DNA from: Rhodobacteraceae bacterium UBA1943
GTDB lineage: Bacteria > Pseudomonadota > Alphaproteobacteria > Rhodobacterales > Rhodobacteraceae
DNA: 6,444 nucleotides
Direction of reading: 5' to 3'
NCBI GenBank assembly: GCA_002336845.1
Contig: DDEX01000061.1
Location: 1-6,444 of the forward strand
Shown here: positions 1-6,000 of the stretch, piece after piece
Layout: every line of letters begins with the position of its first letter
How positions within the stretch are numbered: the stretch's first letter is position 1
Position numbers and translations under genes: made by a program
The notes under the pieces: generated by a model
Seen by the model: only the letters and a program-made list of their open reading frames with translations
Database searches by the model: none
What the model was told of the DNA's origin: nothing

Positions 1-41
1 TCCTGCGGCGGGTGCTGAAGGCGCAATATCTGGACAATTAG
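1..41 (+). CDS. C-terminal end of an AMP-forming acyl-CoA ligase (partial, 5' end outside window)
   Basis: Only the last 12 codons and the TAG stop (39-41) are inside the window. Read in frame from base 3 they give LRRVLKAQYLDN. The first ten residues are identical to the C-terminal tail of the complete ligase encoded just downstream, right after its A10 motif (PKSAAGKI then LRRVLKAQYL). In this enzyme family that tail follows the catalytic lysine of the C-terminal lid domain, so this should be the end of a second adenylate-forming ligase, paralogous to the one at 139-1728. At DNA level 28 of 33 compared bases match, and all five differences are at third codon positions (four of them synonymous). 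It lies 97 bases upstream of the next gene on the same strand. Function beyond the family cannot be judged from 12 residues. Confidence 0.75.
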   Translation, partial: LRRVLKAQYLDN

Positions 42-104
42 GCCACACCACCGGCGGCCGTTGTTGGCGGGCGGGCCGGCATTGTGATGCGGGGGCCATC
101 CTGT

Positions 105-122
105 AAGCTGATGCGGCAGCTT
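105..122 (+). other. Small stem-loop just upstream of the ligase start
   Basis: A perfect 6-bp inverted repeat, AAGCTG (105-110) and CAGCTT (117-122), encloses a 6-base loop. It ends 16 bases before the ATG at 139. An 8-base direct repeat, TGATGCGG, occurs at 85-92 and again at 109-116, the second copy overlapping the stem and loop. Either element could act on transcription or translation of the downstream gene, or be chance in GC-rich DNA. No U-tract follows, so it is a poor terminator for the upstream paralog. I see no convincing -35/-10 pair in 42-138. Confidence 0.2.
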
Positions 123-138
123 TCCCGATGGCGTTTCC

Positions 139-1728
139 ATGACGATCTTCTGCAGCCCCTTTCCCGACCTGCCCCTGTCGGACCAGACCATTACCCAGCG
201 CGTCTTTGCCGGGCTTGGTGAGGATCCGGGCCGCGTGGTGCTGATCGACGGACCTACCGGCGAGGCGCTGACCGTGGCCGGGTTCATCGACCGCACGCGC
301 CGCCTTGCGGGCGGGCTGCGGGCGCTGGGGATCGGGCCGGGCGATGTGGTGGCGATCATGGCGCCGAACTGCCCCGATTTCGCGGTCATGTTCCATGCCA
401 TCGCGCTGTGCGGCGCGGCGGTGACGCCGGTGAACGTGGGCTACACCCGCCACGAACTGACCCAGCAACTGGCGGATTCGGGCGCGCGGATGGTTCTGGC
501 CGCGGCGGGGCTGGTGCCTTTGATCCGCTCTGTGCAAGTGGAGACGGCAGTCAGGTTTATCGCAAGTCTTGGCCCTTGCGATGGTGTGCCAACCCTTGAT
601 GACCTGATGGCCGCACCACTTTTGGCGCAGGTTCCGGTGGATGTTACGCGTGACGTGGTGGCGCTGCCCTATTCCTCTGGCACCACGGGCCTGCCCAAGG
701 GGGTGCGGCTGTCGCACCGCAATCTGGTGGCCAATGTCGATCAGGTTCACGTCACCCAAGGCATCCGGCCGGGGGATATGTCAGTGGCGTTTCTGCCGTT
801 CTTCCACATTTCCGGCATGAATGCGATGCTGAACGCCTTTCTGGCGCGCGGGGCGGGGCTGGTCACGATGCCGGTCTTCGGACTGGCGGCCTTTCTGGGG
901 CATGTCGAACGCTACCGCTCTCGTCTGATCAAGATTGCGCCGCCGGTTGCGGTTCTGCTGGCCAAGCACCCGCTGGTCGAACGGCATGACCTGTCTTCGG
1001 TCAGGGTGCTGATGTCGGGCGCGGCCCCATTGTCGGGGGAACTGGCGGCGGCGGTTGCGGCGCGTCTGGGCTGCATCGTGACCCAAGGCTACGGCATGAC
1101 CGAGATGAGCCCGGTCAGCCATGTCGCGCCCGAAACCGATCCTCGGCCCGACCGTATCGGTTATCCGGTGCCCAATACCCTGTGTCGTATCGTCGATCCG
1201 CAGACCGGGGACGATCTGGGGCCGGGGCAGGAAGGAGAGTTGTGGGTCAAGGGGCCGCAGGTGATGTTGGGCTATCACAACGCGCCCGATGCCACGGCCG
1301 CGGCCTTGACAGCGGACGGCTGGCTGAAAACCGGCGATCTGGCTTTTTGCGATGCCGATGGGCAGGCCGTCATTCTGGACCGGCTGAAAGAGCTGATCAA
1401 GGTAGGCGGCTTTCAGGTGCCGCCCGCCGAGATCGAGGCCGCCCTGCTGGCGCAGCCTTCGGTTGCCGATGCCGGGGTGATCGGCGTGCCCGATGGCCCG
1501 CTGGGAGAGGTGCCTGTGGCCTTTGTCGTGGCGCGCGACGGTCAGGTGCCAGATACCGCGGCCCTTGCACGCAGCCTTGCAGCCCGGCTTGCCAGCTATA
1601 AGCGGCCGCGAGAGATCCGGGTTGTCGCTGGCATTCCGAAATCGGCAGCGGGCAAGATACTGCGCCGCGTGCTGAAGGCGCAGTATCTTGAGGGGGCCTC
1701 TCTTGTGGCGGGGGCCGGCGAGACCTAG
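139..1728 (+). CDS. AMP-dependent acyl-CoA synthetase/ligase, 4-coumarate:CoA ligase-like
   Basis: A 529-residue adenylate-forming enzyme (ANL superfamily) that should activate a carboxylic acid with ATP to an acyl-AMP and transfer it to CoA; cytosolic. All core motifs are intact. The phosphate-binding loop SSGTTGLPKG is at residues 179-188. The A5 motif TQGYGMTE is at 315-322, and GELWVKG at 366-372. The A7 motif GWLKTGD is at 394-400, with the ribose-binding Asp400. The hinge DRLKELIKVGGFQV is at 414-427. A10, PKSAAGK, is at 500-506, with the catalytic Lys506. Length is normal for the family. An in-frame stop at 109-111 and no alternative start between it and 139 make this ATG nearly certain, although no Shine-Dalgarno match precedes it. 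The stop is nine bases before the flavin oxidoreductase, suggesting cotranscription. Compared with the paralog ending at 41, this protein runs about seven residues further. Substrate is unknown; a medium- or long-chain fatty acid or an aryl acid is possible. Confidence 0.93.
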   Translation: MTIFCSPFPDLPLSDQTITQRVFAGLGEDPGRVVLIDGPTGEALTVAGFIDRTRRLAGGLRALGIGPGDVVAIMAPNCPDFAVMFHAIALCGAAVTPVNVGYTRHELTQQLADSGARMVLAAAGLVPLIRSVQVETAVRFIASLGPCDGVPTLDDLMAAPLLAQVPVDVTRDVVALPYSSGTTGLPKGVRLSHRNLVANVDQVHVTQGIRPGDMSVAFLPFFHISGMNAMLNAFLARGAGLVTMPVFGLAAFLGHVERYRSRLIKIAPPVAVLLAKHPLVERHDLSSVRVLMSGAAPLSGELAAAVAARLGCIVTQGYGMTEMSPVSHVAPETDPRPDRIGYPVPNTLCRIVDPQTGDDLGPGQEGELWVKGPQVMLGYHNAPDATAAALTADGWLKTGDLAFCDADGQAVILDRLKELIKVGGFQVPPAEIEAALLAQPSVADAGVIGVPDGPLGEVPVAFVVARDGQVPDTAALARSLAARLASYKRPREIRVVAGIPKSAAGKILRRVLKAQYLEGASLVAGAGET

Positions 1729-1737
1729 CTTGCGATC

Positions 1738-2718
1738 ATGCGCTATTCCCTGCTTGATCTTTGCCCCGTGCCCGAAGGTGGCGATGCCGCCATGGCCCTT
1801 GCCAATTCCGTGGACCTTGCCCGCCATGCCGAGGACTGGGGCTATCACCGCTTCTGGCTGGCCGAGCATCACAACATGCCCGGCATCGCCAGTTCGGCGA
1901 CCGCGCTGGTCATCGGCCATGTCGCGGCCGGCACCCGCAGCATCCGTGTCGGGGCAGGGGGCATCATGCTGCCCAACCACGCGCCCTTGCAGGTGGCCGA
2001 AGCCTTCGGCACCCTTGCCACCCTTTACCCCGGACGGATCGACCTGGGGCTTGGCCGTGCGCCGGGCACCGATGGCGTGACCATGCGCGCCCTGCGCCGC
2101 AGCATGGACCCTGTGGACCGCTTCCCCGAAGATGTGATGGAGCTGTTGCATTACCTTGACGCCCCCCGCGCCGATGCGCCGGTGCGCGCCATTCCGGGCG
2201 AGGGCACCGGGGTGCCGGTATGGATTTTGGGTTCCAGCCTTTATGGCGCGCAACTGGCGGCCTATCTGGGCCTGCCCTACGCCTTTGCCAGCCATTTCGC
2301 CCCCGATCATCTGGAGGAAGCCGCCGCGCAGTACCGCCAGTTGTTTCGCCCCTCGCAATGGCTGGAGGCCCCGCATTTCATGATGGCCGTGGGGGTCAGC
2401 GCCGCCGCAACGGATGAAGAGGCGGCCTATCTGCGTTCGTCGCAGACGCTGGCCTTCGCCCGGTTGCGTCTGGGGCGGCCGGGCAAGCTGCCATGTCCGA
2501 CGCATGATCTGTCAGAGGTGCCCGCCGCCATGCTGCGCGAGGTGGACAGGGTGCTGGGCTGCTCGGCGGTCGGCAGCCCGCAAACGGTCGCGCGCCGCCT
2601 GGCCGAACTGATCGACCTTCACAAACCGGATGAGATCATGGTGACCGGCATGATCCATGACCATGCCAAGCGTCTGGAAAGCCACCGCATCGCCGCCGAG
2701 GTGTTGCGGGCCCTGTAA
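1738..2718 (+). CDS. LLM-class flavin-dependent oxidoreductase, YhbW/MsnO8-like
   Basis: A 326-residue protein of the bacterial luciferase-like monooxygenase family, expected to be a TIM-barrel enzyme using reduced flavin (FMN) to oxidise an organic substrate. The pattern follows E. coli YhbW as I remember it. SLLDL is at residues 4-8 on the first strand. WLAEHHNMPGIAS is at 40-52. VGAGGIMLPNHAPL is at 71-84. TLYPGRIDLGLGRAPGTD is at 95-112. VWILGSSLYGAQLAA is at 161-175, then FASHFAPD at 183-190. Near the C-terminus, DEIMVTG (298-304) is the usual late barrel strand. Length is close to YhbW (about 335). The ATG is nine bases after the stop of the ligase, with no strong ribosome binding site, so translational coupling is likely. 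It is the last gene of its unit: a hairpin begins directly after its TAA and the next gene is convergent. Physiological substrate is not known for this subfamily, so the pairing with a CoA ligase is suggestive only. Confidence 0.9.
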   Translation: MRYSLLDLCPVPEGGDAAMALANSVDLARHAEDWGYHRFWLAEHHNMPGIASSATALVIGHVAAGTRSIRVGAGGIMLPNHAPLQVAEAFGTLATLYPGRIDLGLGRAPGTDGVTMRALRRSMDPVDRFPEDVMELLHYLDAPRADAPVRAIPGEGTGVPVWILGSSLYGAQLAAYLGLPYAFASHFAPDHLEEAAAQYRQLFRPSQWLEAPHFMMAVGVSAAATDEEAAYLRSSQTLAFARLRLGRPGKLPCPTHDLSEVPAAMLREVDRVLGCSAVGSPQTVARRLAELIDLHKPDEIMVTGMIHDHAKRLESHRIAAEVLRAL

Positions 2719-2758
2719 GCGGCCTTGCCCGGACAGCCGCTTGAACGGCCAAGGCCGC
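2719..2758. terminator. Compound hairpin between convergent genes, candidate bidirectional terminator
   Basis: A perfect 9-bp inverted repeat, GCGGCCTTG (2719-2727) and CAAGGCCGC (2750-2758), starts on the base after the oxidoreductase stop codon. Stacked directly on its 3' arm is a second stem, GCCG (2736-2739) with CGGC (2746-2749), loop CTTGAA. Bases 2728-2735 form a one-sided bulge. The site lies in the 64-base gap between two converging genes, where a shared transcription stop is expected. Neither strand has a U-tract after the stem, so it is not a classical intrinsic terminator. It may act as a pause or RNA 3'-end stabiliser, or with Rho. Confidence 0.45.
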
Positions 2759-2782
2759 GCAGCCAACCCGCTGGGCGCATCT

Positions 2783-4690
2783 TCAGATCGTCAGTTGCTG
2801 GCCCAGCTCGATCACGCGGTTGGTGGGCAGGCGGTAAAAGTGGGTCGCATCGGCGGCTGACCGCGACAACAAGCGGAACACATCTTCCTGCCAGCGCGGC
2901 AGCCCGCCCTTCGAGGCCGATTTAAATGTCCGCCGGTTCAGGAAGAACGAGGTCGTCATGATGTCGAACTTGATGCCCTTCTTCTTGGCCAGCGCCAAAG
3001 CCTTGGGCACGTTCGTCTCTTCCATATAGCCGAAATTCAGGTCGATCCGGGTGAAGCGGTCGTTGATCGGCGTGATTTCAACCCGGTCGGCATTCGAGAC
3101 ATAGGGCCGGGTGGACATATTCACCCCGACGATCAGGTTCTGGGCGTGCAGCACCTGATTGTGCTTCAGGTTATGGGTCAGCGCCGCGGGGGCCATGTCG
3201 GGGTCGGACGTCAGGAACACGGCCGTGCCTGGCACATCCACCAGACGCGAGGATTTTTGCAGCATGGCGGCCAGTTGCTGGATGGTCACCGCCCCCCGCC
3301 GGGCCTGCGCCAGCACATGGGCCGTGCCGCGCAGCCAGGTCCACATCAGCACGACCATGCTGGTCGCGATCATGATCGGGATGTAGCCGCCATCCAGAAA
3401 CTTCATCGCATTGGCGGCAAGGAACAAGAGTTCAATCACCAGCAGCGGGCCGACCACTGCAATGACGGCGGGCATCGGCCATTTCCAGGCCCGGTAAAAC
3501 AACACCAGCGCCAGGCAAGAGGTGATCACCATGTCGCCCGTCACCGCGATGCCATAGGCCGAAGCCAGCCGCGAGGACGACCCGAACGCCAGCACCAGCA
3601 GCACCACGCCCACGCACAGGATCAAGTTGACCTTGGGCAGATAGATCTGGCCGTACTGGCTTTCCGACGTGTGCAGAATTTCCAGCCGTGGCAGCAATCC
3701 CATGCGGACCGCCTGCTTCATCATGGAAAAGGCGCCCGAAATCACCGCCTGGCTGGCGATGACGGTCGCGGTCATCGACAGAACCACCAGCGGCAGCAAA
3801 AACCAGTCCGGCGCCATCAGGAAGAACGGGTCTTTGGCGGCCTCAGGGTTTGCCAGGACCAGCGCGCCCTGACCCAGATACGACAGGGTAAGGGCCGGAA
3901 ACACCAGCGCGCCCCAGGCGATGCGGATCGGGCTGCGGCCGAAATGGCCCATGTCGGCATAAAGCGCCTCGCCCCCCGTCACCGCCAGAAAGACCGAACC
4001 CAGCACGAAGAACGAGGCAAGGCCGTTCTGGGTGAGAAAGCTGACGGCGTGCCAGGGGTTCAGCGCGGTCAGAATCGACAGGTCGTCGCCGACATGCATC
4101 GCGCCCAGAACGCCCATCACCACGAACCACACGACCATGATCGGTCCGAACAGAATCGAAACGGCCTGCGTGCCGTGCTTTTGCACCGCGAAAAGACCAA
4201 GGATGATCGCCAGCGTGACCGGCACGACCCAGGGGCCGAAACCGGGGGCCACGATCACCATGCCCTCAACCGCCGACAGCACCGACATGGCCGGCGTGAT
4301 GATCGCATCGCCGAAAAAAAGCGAGATCCCCACCATCCCCAGAGCCAACAGCCAGGCTGGCCGCTTTTTCAGCGCCTGCTGCACCAAGGCCACAAGCGAC
4401 AGGGTGCCACCCTCGCCGTTGTTGTCGGCCCGCATGATCAGAAGGACATATTTGATCGTCACGATCAGCGTCAGCGTCCAGATCAACAGCGAGATAACAC
4501 CCACCACATCATCGCGTGTCAGCCCGTCGCGGCTGGCGGCGTGCAGGCTTTCGCGCATGGCATATAGCGGGCTTGTGCCGATGTCGCCGTAAACGACGCC
4601 GATACAGCCAAGGACCAGAAGGCCAAGATTGCCAGATCCATGAGAGCCTTCGCCCTCAGCTTGGTCATCAGTCTTGTCGTCGCCAGACAC
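2783..4690 (-). CDS. kup: Low-affinity K+ uptake protein Kup (KUP/HAK/KT family)
   Basis: An inner-membrane potassium carrier, probably a K+/H+ symporter as in E. coli Kup. With the GTG start chosen here it is 635 residues (E. coli Kup has 622). The hallmark GVVYGDIGTSPLY is at residues 31-43, then ADNNGEGGT at 88-96, FFGDAIITPAMSVLSAVEG at 125-143, GGEALYADMGHFG at 239-251 and YLGQGA at 271-276. About twelve hydrophobic segments can be counted between residues 22 and 453, followed by a cytoplasmic C-terminal domain of about 180 residues. Start choice: the frame stays open to a TTG at 4745-4747, but that codon has no ribosome binding site and adds 19 unconserved residues. The GTG at 4688-4690 has GGAG ten bases upstream and leaves a short acidic, glycine-rich cytosolic leader before the first membrane segment, as usual in the family. 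No in-frame ATG exists before the hallmark motif. It is convergent with the flavin oxidoreductase and 115 bases downstream of the dehydrogenase gene on the same strand. Confidence 0.95.
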   Translation of the reverse strand: MSGDDKTDDQAEGEGSHGSGNLGLLVLGCIGVVYGDIGTSPLYAMRESLHAASRDGLTRDDVVGVISLLIWTLTLIVTIKYVLLIMRADNNGEGGTLSLVALVQQALKKRPAWLLALGMVGISLFFGDAIITPAMSVLSAVEGMVIVAPGFGPWVVPVTLAIILGLFAVQKHGTQAVSILFGPIMVVWFVVMGVLGAMHVGDDLSILTALNPWHAVSFLTQNGLASFFVLGSVFLAVTGGEALYADMGHFGRSPIRIAWGALVFPALTLSYLGQGALVLANPEAAKDPFFLMAPDWFLLPLVVLSMTATVIASQAVISGAFSMMKQAVRMGLLPRLEILHTSESQYGQIYLPKVNLILCVGVVLLVLAFGSSSRLASAYGIAVTGDMVITSCLALVLFYRAWKWPMPAVIAVVGPLLVIELLFLAANAMKFLDGGYIPIMIATSMVVLMWTWLRGTAHVLAQARRGAVTIQQLAAMLQKSSRLVDVPGTAVFLTSDPDMAPAALTHNLKHNQVLHAQNLIVGVNMSTRPYVSNADRVEITPINDRFTRIDLNFGYMEETNVPKALALAKKKGIKFDIMTTSFFLNRRTFKSASKGGLPRWQEDVFRLLSRSAADATHFYRLPTNRVIELGQQLTI

Positions 4691-4700
4691 TGCGCCGGAA

Positions 4701-4704
4701 CTCC
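4701..4704 (-). promoter_or_regulatory. Ribosome binding site supporting the GTG start of kup
   Basis: On the - strand this reads GGAG, with ten bases between it and the GTG at 4688-4690. The spacing is slightly long but it is the only Shine-Dalgarno match near either candidate start, so it favours GTG over the upstream TTG at 4745-4747. Confidence 0.45.
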
Positions 4705-4805
4705 ACGAAGGATGCAGATAGCTAGCCTTGGGGCCGCAGGAAAGCAATGGGGATGCCGCGGCGCCGCAAAACCGGATAAAATACGCGTGATATCAGGGGG
4801 CTGGA

Positions 4806-5462
4806 TCAGATATCGGCCAGAATGCGCGCGGCCTCGGCCCGGGGCGAAGACAAGGGCGCGCGATCTTCGCCGGGGAAGAATCGGGCGCGCACGGCGGTGG
4901 GCATCGGGGCAGGCGAGGCAAGGAGGACGCGGGGCCCGATGCTGGCGTTTTCGGCCTGCCAGCTCCGCACAAGCGCGATCTGGGCCGCCTTGGTGGACCC
5001 ATAGGCGCCAAAAAACTTCTCGTCACCGCGTGGGTCATCAAAGAACAGCGCCGTTCCCGACCGGGCGCGCAACAGCGGTTCTACCATCGGTATAAGCATG
5101 CCGGTGGCGCGCAGGTTGATGTTGATCGACTTGTCGAAATCCTTGCCGTCCAGCGATCCGGCAGGGGTAAGCGGGGCCGCGTGAATGGCGGTATGCGCCC
5201 AAAGGTCGATGCCGCCCCAACGCTCGTGGATCGACAGGCACAGATGGCGCATGGCGTCGTCGTTGGTCACATCCATCGGCGCCAGCGTCAGCCCGCCCGC
5301 GCCGGGCAGAGCCAGCGCCTTGACCCGGTCGTCCAGCTCTTCCAGCCCGCCGACGGTGCGTGCCACCGCGACGACCTGCCAGCCGCGCGCGGCCAGTTGT
5401 TCGGCAAGGGCGGCCCCAAGCCCGCGCGAGGCGCCGGTGACAAGGGCGATCTTCTGGGTCAT
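4806..5462 (-). CDS. Short-chain dehydrogenase/reductase family protein with degenerate active site
   Basis: A 218-residue, single-domain Rossmann-fold protein of the SDR family, cytosolic, expected to bind NAD(P)(H). The nucleotide-binding motif TGASRGLG is intact at residues 9-16, MDVTN is at 63-67, and the catalytic-type Tyr154-x3-Lys158 pair is present in AYGSTKAA. Asn114 or Asn116 in the NINL segment fits the conserved helix-4 asparagine. Two hallmarks are missing. The NNAG motif is replaced by AHTA (89-92). The strand that normally ends in the catalytic serine (often ISS) reads LFFDD (139-143), with Asp142-Asp143 where serine is expected. The protein is also short, stopping soon after the region that usually builds the substrate lid. 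It may be a non-canonical reductase or a cofactor-binding non-enzyme. The ATG has a good GGAG seven bases upstream. It follows the DUF1801 gene and purF on the same strand; I recall an SDR near purF in other Rhodobacterales. Substrate unknown. Confidence 0.88.
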   Translation of the reverse strand: MTQKIALVTGASRGLGAALAEQLAARGWQVVAVARTVGGLEELDDRVKALALPGAGGLTLAPMDVTNDDAMRHLCLSIHERWGGIDLWAHTAIHAAPLTPAGSLDGKDFDKSININLRATGMLIPMVEPLLRARSGTALFFDDPRGDEKFFGAYGSTKAAQIALVRSWQAENASIGPRVLLASPAPMPTAVRARFFPGEDRAPLSSPRAEAARILADI

Positions 5463-5469
5463 GGGTCAG

Positions 5470-5473
5470 CTCC
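5470..5473 (-). promoter_or_regulatory. Ribosome binding site of the SDR gene
   Basis: The - strand reads GGAG followed by seven bases and then the ATG at 5460-5462. This is the best placed Shine-Dalgarno match in the window and fixes the start of the dehydrogenase. Confidence 0.6.
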
Positions 5474-5483
5474 GGTTGCAAGC

Positions 5484-5534
5484 GCCGGGGGTTTCACACC
5501 CCCGGACCCCCGTGGGATATTTATGAACAGATGA
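5484..5534. repeat. GC-rich stem-loop plus conserved-looking tail, candidate dispersed intergenic repeat
   Basis: In the 88-base gap between the DUF1801 and SDR genes, CCGGGGGT (5485-5492) and ACCCCCGG (5498-5505) form a perfect 8-bp stem with loop TTCAC. The sequence ACCCCCG recurs at once (5506-5512), so the GGGGGT arm can pair with either copy. The stem is followed on the + strand by GTGGGATATTTATGAACAG and then ATGAAAG, an AT-richer tail unlike the surroundings. I recall stem-plus-GGATATTT segments of this type recurring between genes in Rhodobacteraceae, but a copy count cannot be made from one window. For - strand transcription the stem lies 45 bases past the DUF1801 stop and could also end or protect that transcript; it has no U-tract. 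Confidence 0.5.
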
Positions 5535-5550
5535 AAGGGCAAGGGCGACG

Positions 5551-5913
5551 TCAGCGGCCCTTTGCCGCGATCTCGGCCTGGCGCAGCCGGACGATCCGTT
5601 CCACGAGGCCAGCGGGCAGGGGATGGGCGGGGGTGAACAGGATGCCGGATTTCGAGGTTTTGAAGCCGGCGCTGTCGATCTGGCCGATGATGCTGCCGGA
5701 ATGGAGGTAAAGGCCCAGATGGCGGGCGAAGGCGGCATAGCCCGCCACCATCCGTCCCTTTGGCCCCGGCTGGCGAAAGCCGGGCATGGCGTAGCTGATC
5801 ACCTCGGCATGGTCGGGCAACAGCGTGTTAAGGAGGGCGCGTAAGGAGGACAGCGCCTGCCGCTGGTCGGCGGGCAGGGCAGAGAGGTAGGCGTCAACCT
5901 CAGCTGCGGACAT
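5551..5913 (-). CDS. DUF1801 domain protein (YdhG/Fra-like)
   Basis: A 120-residue cytosolic protein matching the DUF1801 fold. Its members include Bacillus YdhG (Fra), described as a frataxin-like iron chaperone, but most have no assigned role. Family-like features are the N-terminal helix VDAYLSALPADQR (6-18), EVISYAMPGF (37-46), AGYAAFARHLGLYL (57-70), GFKTSKSGILF (83-93) and the closing PLPAGLVERIVRLRQAE (98-114). The domain fills the whole protein and its length is normal. No signal peptide or membrane segment is visible. The ATG at 5911-5913 is preceded by only a weak GGA (5921-5923), which sits right beside the base of the long hairpin at 5924-5990. The gene lies between purF and the SDR gene on the same strand, 87 bases from purF. 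Iron binding should not be assumed from the family name. Confidence 0.87.
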   Translation of the reverse strand: MSAAEVDAYLSALPADQRQALSSLRALLNTLLPDHAEVISYAMPGFRQPGPKGRMVAGYAAFARHLGLYLHSGSIIGQIDSAGFKTSKSGILFTPAHPLPAGLVERIVRLRQAEIAAKGR

Positions 5914-5923
5914 GGGCCATTCC

Positions 5924-5990
5924 GATGCGTGTGAACTCGCACCCTGCGGCAGGGATCGTCACAGGGGTAGGGTGCGTGATCTCACGCATC
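5924..5990 (-). terminator. Long imperfect hairpin downstream of purF, terminator or RNA regulatory element
   Basis: Almost the whole purF-DUF1801 gap is a dyad. Bases 5924-5945 pair with 5969-5990 at 19 of 22 positions: an 8-bp outer stem (GATGCGTG with CACGCATC), a 6-base stretch with three mismatches, and an 8-bp inner stem (CGCACCCT with AGGGTGCG). The loop is 23 bases. It begins 10 bases past the purF stop and ends beside the weak ribosome binding site of the DUF1801 gene. Two shorter hairpins inside it, at 5942-5954 and 5971-5990, are alternatives that would break the long form. There is no U-tract, so a standard intrinsic terminator is not shown; attenuation, RNA processing or a mobile palindrome are other readings. 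Confidence 0.45.
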
Positions 5991-6000
5991 AATTCTGCGC

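Noticed and set aside
541..660. Lower GC stretch inside the ligase gene (about 55-62% against 77% in a nearby 60-base segment)
   Set aside because: The frame continues and the stretch covers a variable region before the phosphate-binding loop. The dip is modest and gives no sign of insertion.
781..2505. 574-codon open frame on the - strand across the ligase and flavin oxidoreductase genes
   Set aside because: It spans two well-recognised genes on the other strand and is rich in Arg, His, Gly and Gln with no recognisable domain. GC-rich codon use on the coding strand leaves such antisense frames open.
3146..4567. 473-codon open frame on the + strand opposite kup
   Set aside because: Its composition is dominated by His, Arg, Gln and Asp, as expected from reading a hydrophobic membrane-protein gene backwards. 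No domain or plausible start was seen.
4691..4805. Possible kup promoter (TTGCTT, 17 bases, TAGCTA on the - strand) and GATATC dyads at 4789-4794 and 4809-4814
   Set aside because: The boxes match the consensus poorly (three and two of six bases), and the GATATC pair is short with the second copy inside the SDR coding end. Nothing else stands out in this gap, including the self-complementary GCGGCGCCGC at 4758-4767, which has no loop.
5181..5534. Overlapping + strand open frames opposite the SDR gene
   Set aside because: They are opposite a gene with clear SDR motifs and a good ribosome binding site, and their translations show no domain.
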